Part shown: in pieces, positions 33,995-44,448 of the stretch
Position numbering within the stretch: the stretch's first letter is position 1
How the letters are laid out: each line of letters starts with the position of its first letter
DNA from: Synergistaceae bacterium
GTDB lineage: Bacteria > Synergistota > Synergistia > Synergistales > Aminobacteriaceae
Length of the DNA: 64,000 nucleotides
Assembly: GCA_018436725.1 (NCBI GenBank)
Contig: JAHDKT010000035.1
Coordinates: forward strand, 1 to 64,000
Reading direction: 5' to 3'
Program-made: the position numbers and the translations under genes
Notes under the pieces: generated by a model
What the model saw: the letters and a program-made list of their open reading frames with translations, nothing else
Database searches by the model: none
Told to the model about the DNA's origin: nothing

Positions 33995-34339
33995 ATGAAC
34001 GAGTCGAGCTGGCCGCCCGCCCGGTGCGACATGTTTCTTTGTCGCCGGGCTTCGTGCTGTCCGAACATCCGCATCAAGAACAGGCGAGCCGGAGAACGGG
34101 TGATGGAAAACATGCGATGATGCGCGGAAGGGAAACTCAAGCTCGGAGTCAAGAAAGAAAAGAGCGTCGTGGATCGTCCGTGGAAACGCAAACTTCTTGG
34201 ATTCTCATTCACGAACTGAAAGAAGCCCCGTATCCGCGGAGCAACCAAGAGATCGACGGGATTCGAGGTCAAAGTACGGAAACCGACCAGCGGCAGCGAA
34301 AGCATGAGTTCGGTTTTATCTACGTATTCAACTTCGTGA
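33995..34339 (+). pseudogene. ltrA: Group II intron reverse transcriptase/maturase remnant
   Basis: One frame reads ...NIRIKNRRAGERVMENMR, stop, CAEGKLKLGVKKEKSVVDR, PWKRKLLGFSFTN, stop, KKPRIRGATKRS.... This is the thumb/maturase region of LtrA-type proteins, whose intact form reads like RRAGERVM, EGKLKLKVN, EKSAVDRPWKRKFLGFSF. In-frame TGA codons at 34118-34120 and after SFTN, and loss of the YADD active-site motif just upstream (only RRAS remains), show that it is dead. The N-terminal domains are missing. It ends at TGA 34337-34339 without the usual C-terminal domain. Confidence 0.85.
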
Positions 34340-34410
34340 ACCCCCGTAAACCGTAGGGAAAGTATGGTGGTGTGAGAGGAAGATGCTTAATCTCCCCTTC
34401 CTACTCGATT
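33995..34410 (+). mobile_element. Decayed group II intron, 3' part
   Basis: The reverse-transcriptase remnant is followed by sequence resembling a group II intron 3' end: GGTGGTGTGAGAGGA, a short hairpin region (AAGATGCTTAATCTCC) and the closing CCTACTCGATT at 34400-34410. I recall this closing sequence from many bacterial introns of this class. The 5' part of the ribozyme is not recognisable, so only a fragment survives. The right end is fairly clear, the left one is not. Confidence 0.7.
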
Positions 34411-34471
34411 GTTCTCCCTCGTTTCCCCCGGAGCGGTCGTACTTCTTTGTGAACGGAACTTCATAGGAATT

Positions 34472-34500
34472 AGTTGTGTACCCACCGGGTGCTCTATAAT
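34472..34500 (+). promoter_or_regulatory. Promoter of the hybrid kinase gene
   Basis: A perfect TATAAT (34495-34500) is preceded by TTGTGT at 34474-34479 (15-base spacer) or AGTTGT at 34472-34477 (17 bases). It lies about 50 bases before the kinase start, with a small palindrome CACCGGGTG in the spacer. Confidence 0.55.
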
Positions 34501-34551
34501 ATGTTTAATTGCTTCAAACCTCATGGCGTCACACAAAAGGGCTGATCTGGA

Positions 34552-37071
34552 TTGGTAAGGATAAAGTCTACGGCACTTTCTATGCAGGCGGCGCTCGTTC
34601 TTTCATTCATCGCATTCGTTCTGATTTCCGCGGGGGTGGCGGGGTATGTGTCGCAGAGAAGCGGGCGGCAGGCTGTGCAGGAACTGGCATCCCGCCTGAG
34701 GAGCGAGATGACGGCGCATATCGTCGAGCATGTTCAGGATTTTTTGTACACTCCCCATACCATAAACCGACTCAATGCGGATGCATTAAGCGAAGGCGTT
34801 TTGGACGCGAACGACGAACGGATGCTCGAACTGCATTTCCGGCAGCAGATCGAGGTCTTTTCTACGGTATTCAGCATTTATTTCGGAAATACCCGCGGAG
34901 GACTCGTCAACGGCGGCAGAGAACCTCCCGACGATTCCCGCTACGTTATCGGGACGGCAGGAGGCGAGGCGGGGCTTTTCCGTAAGTACTCCATCGACAA
35001 GGACGGCAACCGACTTTCGCTTTTGGCCGAGGTTCCCGATTTCGACGCCAGGACGAGAGGGTGGTATACCCGTGCTCTGAAGATCGGCGGCGCGACATGG
35101 AGCGATGTGTACGTCCTCTTTACAGGGCAGGATATGGCCATCACCGCCAGCCGTCCCGTCTACGGAGCCGGCGGAGACTTGCTCGGGGTGGCGGCTGTCG
35201 ATCTTTCGCTTTCGCAGCTCTCCGGCTTTCTGGAGACGCTGCCTCTCGGCCAGGGAACGGCGTTTATCATGGATCGCTCCGGCCAGTTGGTCGCCTCCTC
35301 CGGAGGAGGAAAACCCTTTGTTGTCTCAGAGGGAGGAGGTATGCGTCGTCTTCAGGCAGTCGAGAGTACTCACCCCGGAGTCCGTGCGGCGGCGGCGTTC
35401 CTTTATGAAAAACATGTCTTGGAACACGTTTTGCAGGATGGAGAACACGCATTCGAAACGGAAGGGGGACTGATTTTTCTTCGAGCGGTTCCACTTAGCG
35501 AAACCGAAGCACTCGATTGGATCATCGTCGTCGCGACTCCGGAGTCCGAGTTCATGGGGTGGATCGATGAAAACAACCGCACGACCACGCTGATCATTCT
35601 CTTCGCTGTGTTTCTGTCCTGTCTCGCCGGATTCGCAATTGCCCGCAGAATGTCGCTGCCCATCCTTCGGCTGAACGATGCGGCCCGCGCGATCGCCAGA
35701 AGCGAAACTCCGCCGGGCCTTCCTATCGACTGCGGGATCGTCGAAGTGGGCGAACTTTCGGTATCCTTCAACCGGATGGCGGAGACGCTCCGCCGCACCA
35801 TTCATGGATTGAACGAAGAAATCGCCGTTCGACAAGAGGCGGAACTGCGTGCGCGCTCCGCGATGGAACGGGCGGAAGAGCTGCGGAAGGACGCAGAAAG
35901 CGCGAACAGGGCCAAGAGCGAGTTTCTGGCGAACATGAGCCATGAAATCCGCACGCCGCTCAACGGCGTCATCGGTTTCTTGGAGATCCTACGCGGAACG
36001 GGGCTCGACCGAGAGCAGATCGGTTATGTGGACAACGCCAAGGTCTCCGCTTTTTCGCTGCTGGAGATCATAAGCAACATCCTCGACATTTCGAAGATCG
36101 AGGCCGGGAAACTTGAACTGGAGACGATACGAACCGATATTTCCCGTCTGATGGAAGAAACGCTCGTGATCGTCGGTCACGGCGCGATGAACAGAGGTGT
36201 CCGCATCTTTTCTACGCTCTCCCCGGCTTTTCCACGCTACGCGTTCGTCGATCCCGTACGCTTGCGGCAGGTGCTCGTCAATCTTCTCGGTAACGCAGTA
36301 AAATTCACCGATGAGGGAGATGTCGAACTTTCCGCCTCTTTTCTACCGGATCGAAGCGGCGGGGGAAGGGGAGCGTTCACTTTCTCCGTCCGCGATACAG
36401 GCATAGGAATACGGAAAGAGGATAGAGACAAGCTTTTCCAACCGTTTTCTCAGGCGGACGCCTCGAATACAAGAAAATACGGCGGTACAGGACTCGGACT
36501 AGTCATCTCGAACGGGATACTGCGGGAAATGGGGAGTTCTCTTGAACTGGAGAGCGAGCCCGGAAAAGGAAGCAGGTTCTATTTCACGATCGCCGCGCGC
36601 TACGAAGAGGGGGATTCTTTCTCTGATGAATCCAAGACGGCAATGTCCGGGGGGAACGTTTCGAATTCAGTCGTGCTCTCTCTCAGACCCTGTACGATAC
36701 TCGTAGTCGAAGATCTCAGGATGAACAGGACGCTCTTACGCTTGCTCTCGTTGCGCATGCTTCCCTCCGCGACAATTCTGGAAGCCGAGAATGGCGAACA
36801 GGCCGTCGAACTCTTCAGGAAGCACTCTCCCGATATCGTCTTCATGGATATGCATATGCCGAAAAAGAACGGCTGCGAAGCCGCAGTGGAAATAAGGGAG
36901 ATTGAAAAGAGCGAAGGAAGGCGTGCGCCCGTTATCGCCTTGACCGCCGATGTGCTGGCCGAAACCCGCGAGCGGTGCTTTCAGGCGGGTATGGATGCTT
37001 TCCTCGCCAAGCCGGTGGAGGCGGATACCCTGCGCGCGATCCTCGAGCGTTACCTCGCGATGCTTCGTTGA
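34552..37071 (+). CDS. Hybrid sensor histidine kinase with Cache-type sensor
   Basis: The protein has 839 residues. A first membrane helix (about 11-31) and a periplasmic Cache-like domain (35-340, with [20 protein letters not shown] and [21 protein letters not shown]) are followed by a second helix (about 345-367) and HAMP. The HisKA domain has phosphoacceptor His464 in [10 protein letters not shown], the HATPase has [13 protein letters not shown] and GGTGLGL, and the C-terminal receiver has Asp766 in FMDMHMP. Cache domains sense small organic solutes. The start appears to be TTG 34552; ATG 34582 is an alternative lacking the basic N-terminus. It precedes a GntR/TRAP locus whose solute it may sense. 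Confidence 0.88.
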   Translation: MVRIKSTALSMQAALVLSFIAFVLISAGVAGYVSQRSGRQAVQELASRLRSEMTAHIVEHVQDFLYTPHTINRLNADALSEGVLDANDERMLELHFRQQIEVFSTVFSIYFGNTRGGLVNGGREPPDDSRYVIGTAGGEAGLFRKYSIDKDGNRLSLLAEVPDFDARTRGWYTRALKIGGATWSDVYVLFTGQDMAITASRPVYGAGGDLLGVAAVDLSLSQLSGFLETLPLGQGTAFIMDRSGQLVASSGGGKPFVVSEGGGMRRLQAVESTHPGVRAAAAFLYEKHVLEHVLQDGEHAFETEGGLIFLRAVPLSETEALDWIIVVATPESEFMGWIDENNRTTTLIILFAVFLSCLAGFAIARRMSLPILRLNDAARAIARSETPPGLPIDCGIVEVGELSVSFNRMAETLRRTIHGLNEEIAVRQEAELRARSAMERAEELRKDAESANRAKSEFLANMSHEIRTPLNGVIGFLEILRGTGLDREQIGYVDNAKVSAFSLLEIISNILDISKIEAGKLELETIRTDISRLMEETLVIVGHGAMNRGVRIFSTLSPAFPRYAFVDPVRLRQVLVNLLGNAVKFTDEGDVELSASFLPDRSGGGRGAFTFSVRDTGIGIRKEDRDKLFQPFSQADASNTRKYGGTGLGLVISNGILREMGSSLELESEPGKGSRFYFTIAARYEEGDSFSDESKTAMSGGNVSNSVVLSLRPCTILVVEDLRMNRTLLRLLSLRMLPSATILEAENGEQAVELFRKHSPDIVFMDMHMPKKNGCEAAVEIREIEKSEGRRAPVIALTADVLAETRERCFQAGMDAFLAKPVEADTLRAILERYLAMLR

Positions 37072-37094
37072 ACGCGATGAAATCCTTTTTTATC

Positions 37095-37124
37095 TTGACA
37101 CTTCAGAAGAGCTGGAGGTACAAT
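37095..37124 (+). promoter_or_regulatory. Promoter of the second TRAP locus
   Basis: TTGACA (37095-37100), an 18-base spacer and TACAAT lie 60 bases before the GntR start. TCTG-ATAAG-CAGA (about 37132-37144) just downstream is a short inverted repeat that could be an operator. Confidence 0.6.
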
Positions 37125-37184
37125 CAACTTGTCTGATAAGCAGATGTCCGCTCTGTTGTCATCTTGAAAAAAGCGGGTGAGGCG

Positions 37185-37880
37185 ATGGGCCCCATAAAGA
37201 GAGTACGGCTGTCCGACAGGGTGACCGACGCGATCGAGACGATGATTGCGGAGGGCTCATTCGCTCCGGGGGACAGGTTTTTTTCAGAAAACGAGCTTGT
37301 AAAAAAACTCGAGGTGAGCCGCTCCTCGATCCGGGAGGCGGTACGAATTCTCGAGGTACGAGGGCGTGTTACCGTAAAACACGGCAAGGGTATTTTCATC
37401 GCGGCGCCCGCCGAGGAGGATCGCGATCCTTTTACAGGATGGCTCAAGGATAACAAGGAGCCGATATGCGATCACTTCGAGGTGCGCCTGATCATCGAAC
37501 CCAAGGCCGCCCGGCGTGCGGCGGAAAATGCGGACGAGGAGATCGTCAGAAGCATCGAAAAGGTGTACGCAGCCTTTGCAGCGAGCGCCGAGCAAGGGGA
37601 CACGGCGGCAATGATACGGTTCGACGGAGATTTTCACAGACTTGTCGCCAAAGCCACGAAGAACCGGACGCTCTATCATCTGATGAAAACGATGACGAAG
37701 TCTCTTCCCGAGGGGTGGATTACCAGCCTCCATATTCCGGGAAGGGTCGAAAAAACACTCGGAGAACATGCGTCCATCCTTGAAGCTATCAGGGCGGGCG
37801 AACCGGAACGGGCCGAGGAAACGATGACGCTGCATCTTCGCAACGCCCTCGCGGATATCCAGGCATCCATGGAGCGCTAA
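37185..37880 (+). CDS. GntR-family transcriptional regulator (FadR/FCD type)
   Basis: The protein has 231 residues. The winged helix occupies about 5-75 (FFSENELVKKLEVSRSSIREAVRILEVRGRVTVKHGKGIFI), then comes an FCD domain with metal-binding residues in FDGDFHRLVAKA and in GEHASILEAI. ATG 37185 with GGTGAGG upstream is preferred over the TTG 37164. It is placed before a metallo-hydrolase and a TRAP transporter, which it probably controls in response to the transported acid. Confidence 0.9.
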   Translation: MGPIKRVRLSDRVTDAIETMIAEGSFAPGDRFFSENELVKKLEVSRSSIREAVRILEVRGRVTVKHGKGIFIAAPAEEDRDPFTGWLKDNKEPICDHFEVRLIIEPKAARRAAENADEEIVRSIEKVYAAFAASAEQGDTAAMIRFDGDFHRLVAKATKNRTLYHLMKTMTKSLPEGWITSLHIPGRVEKTLGEHASILEAIRAGEPERAEETMTLHLRNALADIQASMER

Positions 37881-37902
37881 AAAAGCGCGCAGGGGGGACG
37901 TC

Positions 37903-38730
37903 ATGACGATCATCACCACGCTTGTTGAAAACTCGCCGGGCGAGCACCGCGGCCTCGGAACGGAGCACGGCATCTCTTTCCACATACGCCATAACGGCCG
38001 TTCCATTCTCTTCGACACCGGCCAGTCGGAAGCCTTCATCAGGAATGCAGCCAAGATGCGCGTCCGACTCTCCGCAACTGACTTCGTCGTGCTCAGTCAC
38101 GGTCATTACGATCATTCAGGCGGTTTCCGTCCGCTTTGCGACGTCGCCGAAGATTTTGAACTGCGCGTCGGGAAGGGTTTTTTCGACGACAAGTACGCAG
38201 TCAGAAACGGCGCGTACGAGTATCTTGGCAACGACTTCGACGAGTCCTTTCTCTCCGGACGCGGGATTCGTTTCGCCTTCGCCGCTGAAGCGACCGAGGA
38301 GATCCTCCCCGGCATCTTCGTCCTCTCCGATTTTCCACGACTGCACGCCGACGAGGTCGTCAATCCCCGCTTCCTGCTTCGCCGGAAAGACTCCTTTGTG
38401 CCGGACATGTTCGAAGATGAAATCCTTCTGGCGATCGATACCCGGAAGGGTCTTTTGGTGCTTCTCGGCTGCTCGCATCCGGGAATGAAGAACATGCTCG
38501 ACACGGTAAAGAAGCGTCTGGGGCGGCCCATTTTCGCGGTGCTCGGCGGAACCCATCTCGTTGAATCGAAAGGAGAGGGACTTGAACGTTCGCTCGCCTA
38601 TCTGAACGACGGAGGGATCGGGATCGTCGGAGTGAGCCACTGCACGGGAAAGGATGCCGTCGAACGTCTCCGCGCGTCGTGTCCGGGCTTTTTTCATAAC
38701 GTGACCGGCAGTTCGCTCTTCGTCGAGTAG
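37903..38730 (+). CDS. Metallo-beta-lactamase-fold hydrolase
   Basis: The protein has 275 residues and no signal peptide. The metal motif is SHGHYDHSGG, with further ligands expected in GCSHPG, in GGTHL and in GVSHCTG. This layout resembles the family annotated as 7,8-dihydropterin-6-methyl-4-(beta-D-ribofuranosyl)-aminobenzene-5-phosphate synthase-like proteins, whose real substrates are mostly unknown. It starts 22 bases after the GntR stop and precedes the TRAP genes, suggesting action on the imported compound (inference). Confidence 0.88.
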   Translation: MTIITTLVENSPGEHRGLGTEHGISFHIRHNGRSILFDTGQSEAFIRNAAKMRVRLSATDFVVLSHGHYDHSGGFRPLCDVAEDFELRVGKGFFDDKYAVRNGAYEYLGNDFDESFLSGRGIRFAFAAEATEEILPGIFVLSDFPRLHADEVVNPRFLLRRKDSFVPDMFEDEILLAIDTRKGLLVLLGCSHPGMKNMLDTVKKRLGRPIFAVLGGTHLVESKGEGLERSLAYLNDGGIGIVGVSHCTGKDAVERLRASCPGFFHNVTGSSLFVE

Positions 38731-38815
38731 TCTTCTCAGGCTTTCCGGAGCCGAATTCGCCCCGAGAGCGGGACGGCTTCTGTAAGACATCATATTCAAG
38801 GGAGGTTGCAAAGAA

Positions 38816-39862
38816 ATGCTGAGAAAATGTTGTTGGGTATTGCTGCTCGCGGTGTGTGTTTTCGGTGTGTTCGCTCCCCTTTCCGTGGAGGGCGCGGAGG
38901 CGCCGAAGAAGATTGTGTGGCGCTCTTCGGGCCACGGTCCCGCTTCCGACCCGTCGCAGATTTATCATGATATGCTCTGCAAGGCCATCACCGAGGCTTC
39001 GGGCGGCCGCCTGGAGATCAAGCCGTTCGTCGGCGGCTCCATCGTCCCGGCCTACAAGGAACTCGACGCAGTCCACGAGAACGTGCTCCAGTTGGCGTAC
39101 ACCTGCCCGATGTACAACCTCGACAAATGGTCCGCGGCGGGGCTGATCAGCTCCCGTCCCGGCGCTCTCGCCGGCGAAGCCCTGCGTACATGGTTCAACT
39201 ACGGCGGCGGCGCGGATCTGATGAACAAGATGATGGAAGGGTACAACGTTCTGACCTTCCCCGGCGCGCTCTCCCCGCTTCCTGAAGAAGTGTTCTTCCA
39301 CTCCAAGAAAAAGATTGAGAGCCTCGAGGATCTCAAGTCGATCAAGGCCCGCTGCATGGGCGACGGCGGCGAAATCCTGAAGAGAATGGGCATGGCCACG
39401 GTCATTATCCCCGGAGGCGAACTGTACGAAGCCATGAAGCGCGGCACCATCGACGCCTTCGAGTACTCCACGCTCGCCTCCAACTGGAACATGCACTTCA
39501 ACGAGGTCGCCGAGTATGTCTACCTCTCCCCCGTGCGCGCTCCCAGCGATCCTCAGGTTTTCTTCGTGAACAAGCAAGCGTGGGAAGCGCTTCCGAAGGA
39601 TCTTCAGCTTCTCGTCCAGACCTTCATCGACCGCTTTACCCAGGCGCAGCACGAGTACCTTGTCTACGAGTCCATTCTTGCTCTTGAAAAGTTCAAGGCG
39701 GCTGGCAACCAGGTGCTCAAGGTTCCTGAAGAGGTGAACACGGCGCTTGTCGCGGAGGCTGCGAAGTTCTACGAGGAGAAGAGCGCCAGCGAACCTCCGA
39801 TTTTCGGCGAGATCTACAACTCCATGAAGAAGTTCGGCGAAGCGTACCAGACAATGAAATAA
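38816..39862 (+). CDS. dctP: TRAP transporter solute-binding protein
   Basis: The protein has 348 residues with signal peptide (WVLLLAVCVFGVFAPLSVEGA). It belongs to the longer DctP type: WRSSGHGPASDPSQIYHDMLCKAITEASGG at the start, LEDLKSIKARCMGDGGEILKRMG in the hinge, and GGELYEAMKRGTIDAFEYST. The motifs differ from those of the first TRAP binding protein, so a different solute is expected. GGGAGG precedes the ATG. It is the first of three transporter genes in a row. Confidence 0.92.
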   Translation: MLRKCCWVLLLAVCVFGVFAPLSVEGAEAPKKIVWRSSGHGPASDPSQIYHDMLCKAITEASGGRLEIKPFVGGSIVPAYKELDAVHENVLQLAYTCPMYNLDKWSAAGLISSRPGALAGEALRTWFNYGGGADLMNKMMEGYNVLTFPGALSPLPEEVFFHSKKKIESLEDLKSIKARCMGDGGEILKRMGMATVIIPGGELYEAMKRGTIDAFEYSTLASNWNMHFNEVAEYVYLSPVRAPSDPQVFFVNKQAWEALPKDLQLLVQTFIDRFTQAQHEYLVYESILALEKFKAAGNQVLKVPEEVNTALVAEAAKFYEEKSASEPPIFGEIYNSMKKFGEAYQTMK

Positions 39863-39896
39863 CGCGTCCTCGACGACGCGCACAAGGAGAAGCGGA

Positions 39897-40415
39897 ATGA
39901 CCTTTTTGAAACGTTTGCTTCAAAAAATCGACGCACTCAGCGAACTGTCCGGATCCGTGGGGAAATGGTGTGCCCTTCTCCTTGTGTTCGCCGGGACGTA
40001 TGAAGCTGTCTCCAGACATTTCTTCAACGCCCCCACGGTCTGGGCGTACGACACGCTCTGCATGGCCGGAGGCGCCCTCTATCTTCTGGGCGCCTCCTAC
40101 GACTACCTCCACGAGGCGCACACCCGCGTGGACATCTTCTACAACATGCTCCCCGAGCGGGGGAAGGCGTTCATGAACGTGGTCTGCTCGCTCGTTCTCT
40201 TCTTCCCCCTGATGGGGGTCATGTTCTGGCTCTCGTTGACATGGGCCGTACGCGCATGGAGTATCAAGGAAGTGTTCTTCAACAGCTTCTGGTACCCTCC
40301 CGCAGGGCCCTACCGGACCGTTTTCGCAATCGGTCTGTTCTTCCTCATGCTTCAGGCGTCGGCAAAGTTCGTCAGGGATTTCTATTTTATGGTAAGGGGT
40401 GAGACTCTTGATTGA
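39897..40415 (+). CDS. dctQ: TRAP transporter small permease subunit
   Basis: The 172-residue protein has four membrane helices, with the family pattern FNAPTVWAYDTLCMAGGALYLLGASYDYLHEAHTRVDIFY in the first half. AGGAG precedes the ATG. Its end overlaps the start of dctM, so the two subunits are co-translated. Confidence 0.9.
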   Translation: MTFLKRLLQKIDALSELSGSVGKWCALLLVFAGTYEAVSRHFFNAPTVWAYDTLCMAGGALYLLGASYDYLHEAHTRVDIFYNMLPERGKAFMNVVCSLVLFFPLMGVMFWLSLTWAVRAWSIKEVFFNSFWYPPAGPYRTVFAIGLFFLMLQASAKFVRDFYFMVRGETLD

Positions 40416-41751
40416 ACTCAGCGCCGAGGCCGTCACCTATCTCATGCTGGGAGGAGTCTTCGTCCTTGTAATGACAGGATTCCCCATCGCGTTCGTCATC
40501 GGGAGCGTCGCCTTCTTCATGGGGCTTGCCGTCTTCGGCCCCACCGTGACGTTCCATATCCTGTACAGCCGTTTTTACGATCTGTCGCTGAACTACCCTT
40601 ACCTGGCGGTTCCTCTTTTTACCTTCATGGGGGTCATCCTGCAGCACTCGGGAGTCACCAAGGATCTGTACCAGTCCCTGTACGAGGCGATGGGGCGCCT
40701 GCGGGGCGGGCTCGCCGTGGTCACCATCGTCTTCGGCACCATCCTCGCGGCCTGCCTTGGAGTCATCGCCGCCTCGGTGACCATTCTGACGCTCATCGCG
40801 CTCGCGCCGATGATCACCAGGGGGTACGACAAGTCGCTCGCTTCGGGGTCCATCGTGGCGGCGGGGACGCTCGGCATCCTGATACCGCCGAGCATCATGC
40901 TCGTCGTCTACGCGCCGCAGGCAGGGCTCTCCGTCGGACAGATGTTCATGGGCGCGGTCTTCCCCGGGCTTCTGCTTTCGGCCTTCTACATCCTCTATGT
41001 GGTTGTCCGGTGCAGGCTGAACCCGGCGCTCGGACCGGCGATTCCCGAGGATCAGATCACACCGTTCGACGCGAAGAAACTGATCCGTCTTCTCAAATCC
41101 CTCGTGCCGCCCGTACTGCTCATCGTCGCGGTGCTCGGGACGATTTTCGCCGGGATCGCGCCCCCCACGGAGGCCGCCGCGGTGGGGTGTTTCGCGGCGA
41201 TTTTGCTCGCCATAGTCTACCGCAGATTCAGCTGGGGGCTCATGCGTCAGGCGATGATCGAGACGATGCGCGTGAGCGCCTTCGTCGTGATGATCGCGGC
41301 GATGTGCTACGCATTCGTCGGCATCTTCATGAACGCAGGGGCCGGCGACGTCGTGGCGGAGTTCATCCTCTCGGTCCCGGGAGGGAAGTGGATGTCCTTT
41401 TTCGTGATCATGGCGATCGTTTTTTTGCTCGGCATGTTCATCGAGTGGATCGGCATCGTCTTCATCGTGGTCCCTATTTTCTCCCCGATTCTGACGACTT
41501 TGGGATTCAACCCGCTGTGGGCGGGAATGATGATCTGTATCAACATGCAGATGGCATTCCAGACGCCGCCGATGGCGATGTCGATCTTCGTCCTCAAGGG
41601 GACCGCGCCGAAGGAACTCGGCGTGACGATCGGCGACATTATTTGGGGCGTCATTCCCTTCATCCTGATCATCATGTTCGTCCTCCTGCTCTGCGCCATC
41701 TTCCCGGGAATCATCACTTGGCTTCCCGAACTGATGATCGGCAAGGCGTAG
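40399..41751 (+). CDS. dctM: TRAP transporter large permease subunit
   Basis: This protein of about 450 residues has twelve or so membrane segments: FPIAFVIGSVAFFMGLAVFG, LAACLGVIAASVTILTLIALAPM, GTLGILIPPSIMLVVYAP and MAFQTPPMAMSIFVLKGTAP are typical of the large subunit. The start is uncertain. GTG 40399 overlaps dctQ, but TTG 40408 has a better-spaced AAGGGG and would begin with Ile-Glu-Leu-Ser. A long terminator follows, separating it from the converging gal genes. Confidence 0.92.
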   Translation: MRLLIELSAEAVTYLMLGGVFVLVMTGFPIAFVIGSVAFFMGLAVFGPTVTFHILYSRFYDLSLNYPYLAVPLFTFMGVILQHSGVTKDLYQSLYEAMGRLRGGLAVVTIVFGTILAACLGVIAASVTILTLIALAPMITRGYDKSLASGSIVAAGTLGILIPPSIMLVVYAPQAGLSVGQMFMGAVFPGLLLSAFYILYVVVRCRLNPALGPAIPEDQITPFDAKKLIRLLKSLVPPVLLIVAVLGTIFAGIAPPTEAAAVGCFAAILLAIVYRRFSWGLMRQAMIETMRVSAFVVMIAAMCYAFVGIFMNAGAGDVVAEFILSVPGGKWMSFFVIMAIVFLLGMFIEWIGIVFIVVPIFSPILTTLGFNPLWAGMMICINMQMAFQTPPMAMSIFVLKGTAPKELGVTIGDIIWGVIPFILIIMFVLLLCAIFPGIITWLPELMIGKA

Positions 41752-41766
41752 GCTTCAAACGAAGAG

Positions 41767-41827
41767 AGTCGATGGAACAGGACGGGCGGCCCCGCAAAGA
41801 AGGGTCGCCCGTCCTGTTCCATCGACT
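41767..41827. terminator. Long bidirectional terminator between dctM and galT
   Basis: A perfect 22-bp stem (41767-41788 with 41806-41827, starting AGTCGATGGAAC) encloses a 17-base loop. It is one of the longest perfect hairpins in the window. Confidence 0.8.
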
Positions 41828-41847
41828 TGGTATTCCGCGCGGCTCTC

Positions 41848-43389
41848 CTAGAGAAGGTCGAGCTGAATTCCCCAACGTCCGGCCCAGGAGGTCAGGAAGT
41901 GAACCACTCCCTCCGTCCCGTCGCGGGTGGTCTTGAAAACGCCGCAGTCTTCGAGGACTCCGCAGAAGACGGAACCGACCTCGCCTTGGACGACGCGTTC
42001 CGCCTCGTTCTGCGCAAGACCCGTGCCGAAACGGACCGCCAATTCGGCGGTCCACGCGCGGTGCGGGAACGAGTCGGGCAGGTCCTTCAGCATTGTGCGT
42101 CCGGAGAGGACCGAGGCAACCGTCTCAAGGCCGGACTCGAGACGGGAGGGGAGAATCGCGAGCCCCATCGCTTCGATAAGGCCGATGTTTTCCTTCTTGA
42201 TATGGTGGCGTTCCTTGTGCGCATGGAAGATTCCGTCGGGGTGCTCTTCGTCGCAGAGATTGTTTCGCAGCACGAGGTCGACCTCGTATTCGGTCCCTCT
42301 TCGTCTGCCGATGACCGTCACGGTATTGTGCGCCTCTTTTACCCCGTTGTTCTCGGTTGCGGCAAGGATGCCCCGCTTCGGGTCCTCGTACTCCCGCCAC
42401 GAGAGAAGGATTTTTTCGCCGAGAGACTCGACGGATGTCCGCTCCGCGCTCCTCAGTCTGATGGCGGTCATCGGCCAGCGAAGCAGCTCCATCGTTACCC
42501 CGTCGGCGCGCCATGCGCGCACGGCGGGGGCGTCCTCCATCGGGAATTTCCACGTCCCTCCCTGGAAGTGATCGTGACTGAGTATGGAACCGCCGACGAT
42601 GGGCAGGTCGGCGTTCGAGCCCATGAACATTCCGGGAAAGGCTGTTATAAAGTCGCAGATACGGGAGAATGTCGATGTACCGACGCGCATCGGGCGATGC
42701 TCCTCCGAGAAGACGATGCAGTGCTGATGATAGTAGACGTAGGGAGAGAACTGTAGGTACCATCGCTCGCCCGACAGTTCGAGAGGTACGATGCGGTGGT
42801 TGCTCCGCTCCGGATGCCCCGGGCGTCCCTGATACCCCGCGTTCTCCGCGCAGAGCAGGCATTTCGGATAGCGGTCCTCGTTCGGTCGTTCTCCGGCCGC
42901 GCGTATATCGCGGGGGTCTTTTTCCGGTTTGGAACGGTTGATGGTGATCTGCAGCGATCCGTACGGGGTGTCCGCCGTCCACTTCCTGTCCAGCGAGACA
43001 AGATCCGTTCGGACGTACTTGGTGTCCGCGGAGAAACGGTAGAACCAGTCGACCGCCTCGGCCGGCCTCCCGTCCGCGAGAATGCGCCGGAATTCGCGCG
43101 CGACCTCCGAGTTGCGGGGTGTCAGGAGACCCATTACGCGGCTGACGAACTTTTCGGCGGGGAGGGATAGATGCGGGATGTTCCGCTCTTCGGCATAGGT
43201 TCTCAGTACTTCGAGGCTCTCCATTTCGTCGGCGCCGGGCCGCGGCTCTTCGGAGCCCGGTTCTTCGATGCCGAAAAGCCCGAGGAGCGCGTTCCGGACG
43301 ACGATGTCGTCCAGCTCTCCAAGAAGGCCGCGACGGAGGCCGTACGCGACCAGGGTGTCCGCGGCCCGGACGGCCTGAGCGGTCTCCAT
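41848..43389 (-). CDS. galT: Galactose-1-phosphate uridylyltransferase (GalT, Gram-positive type)
   Basis: The 513-residue length and motifs match the second GalT family rather than the 350-residue E. coli type: YFQY-like segment [40 protein letters not shown] as active-site histidine region, [44 protein letters not shown]. It exchanges UMP between UDP-glucose and galactose-1-phosphate in the Leloir pathway. ATG 43389, five bases after the galE stop, is chosen; upstream codons in the same frame overlap galE. It forms an operon with galE, opposite to the mgl-galK operon. Confidence 0.92.
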   Translation of the reverse strand: METAQAVRAADTLVAYGLRRGLLGELDDIVVRNALLGLFGIEEPGSEEPRPGADEMESLEVLRTYAEERNIPHLSLPAEKFVSRVMGLLTPRNSEVAREFRRILADGRPAEAVDWFYRFSADTKYVRTDLVSLDRKWTADTPYGSLQITINRSKPEKDPRDIRAAGERPNEDRYPKCLLCAENAGYQGRPGHPERSNHRIVPLELSGERWYLQFSPYVYYHQHCIVFSEEHRPMRVGTSTFSRICDFITAFPGMFMGSNADLPIVGGSILSHDHFQGGTWKFPMEDAPAVRAWRADGVTMELLRWPMTAIRLRSAERTSVESLGEKILLSWREYEDPKRGILAATENNGVKEAHNTVTVIGRRRGTEYEVDLVLRNNLCDEEHPDGIFHAHKERHHIKKENIGLIEAMGLAILPSRLESGLETVASVLSGRTMLKDLPDSFPHRAWTAELAVRFGTGLAQNEAERVVQGEVGSVFCGVLEDCGVFKTTRDGTEGVVHFLTSWAGRWGIQLDLL

Positions 43390-43394
43390 GAAGC

Positions 43395-44378
43395 TCAGGC
43401 CTTTCTGTACTTGATGTGCCATCGCCATGCCGTTTCGACGATGGATTCGAGCGACGTGTACCGCGGGGTCCAGCCGAGTTCGCTCCGTATCCGCTCCGAA
43501 GAGGCGACGAGGCGAGCGGGGTCTCCTGGTCTTCTCGGAGCATGTTCCACATCTATCCGCCGTCCCGTCGCGCGCCGGCAGGCCTCGATGACTTCGTTGA
43601 CGGAAAAGCCCCTGCCGTTGCCGAGGTTGTATGTCTTGTTCCCCTCCCCCCGCCGGAGCGCGTCGAGGGTCAGAAGGTGCGCTCTCGCCAGATCGGTCAC
43701 GTGGACGTAGTCGCGGATGCACGTACCGTCGGGCGTGTCGTAATCGCTTCCAAAGACGGAAATACACTTTCGTTTTCCTATTGCGGCGTCGAGGATCAGC
43801 GGGATGAGGTGCGTCTCCGGATTGTGCGCCTCGCCGATGGATGCGTCCTCTATGGCGCCGCAGGCGTTGAAGTAGCGCAGGGCGCCGTAGGTGAATCCGT
43901 GGGCTTCGGAAGCCCAGCGAAGCATCTTCTCGACGGCGAGTTTCGTTTCGCCGTACGGGTTGGTCGGCGCCGTAGGCAGATCCTCGGGGATCGGTACGAC
44001 GGTCGGTTCGCCGTACACGGCCGCCGTGGAGGAAAAGACGATATGCGGAACTTCGTGCCGCGCCATGCTTTCAAGGATGCGCAGGACTCCCGTGACATTG
44101 TTCTCGTAATATTCGAGAGGGCGGAGGACGCTCTCTCCCACCTGGATAAACGCCGCGAAGTGGAAGACGGCATCCACGGTGTTCTCCCGGAATATACGGT
44201 CGAGCAGCTCTCCGTTCCCGATATCCCCTCTGTAGAATGCGGCCTCGCCCGGGACGAATTCACGATGCCCCTTCGAGAGATCGTCGAGAACGATCACGCG
44301 CTCTCCGCGCTCGAGCAGCGCTCTCACCATATGGCTTCCGATATATCCTGCGCCGCCGCAGACAAGGGATGCAGTCAC
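43395..44378 (-). CDS. galE: UDP-glucose 4-epimerase
   Basis: The 327-residue extended SDR has the NAD-binding GGAGYIGS near the N-terminus, the catalytic Ser/Thr in [11 protein letters not shown], Tyr and Lys in [19 protein letters not shown] and the signature [13 protein letters not shown]. It interconverts UDP-galactose and UDP-glucose. Start GTG 44378 has GGAGGG ten bases upstream. A TTGACA-type promoter on the minus strand precedes it by about 70 bases, and it is followed by galT. Confidence 0.95.
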   Translation of the reverse strand: MTASLVCGGAGYIGSHMVRALLERGERVIVLDDLSKGHREFVPGEAAFYRGDIGNGELLDRIFRENTVDAVFHFAAFIQVGESVLRPLEYYENNVTGVLRILESMARHEVPHIVFSSTAAVYGEPTVVPIPEDLPTAPTNPYGETKLAVEKMLRWASEAHGFTYGALRYFNACGAIEDASIGEAHNPETHLIPLILDAAIGKRKCISVFGSDYDTPDGTCIRDYVHVTDLARAHLLTLDALRRGEGNKTYNLGNGRGFSVNEVIEACRRATGRRIDVEHAPRRPGDPARLVASSERIRSELGWTPRYTSLESIVETAWRWHIKYRKA

Positions 44379-44448
44379 GAATAATCAGCCCTCCAGCCGT
44401 AATCGTCAGTATCGATCCGGAAGATTTCGCACTCCGGATTCGGGCAAC

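Noticed and set aside
33595..34305. A 236-residue minus-strand frame across the intron remnant
   Set aside because: No ribosome site and no recognisable features; the plus strand carries group II intron protein motifs instead.
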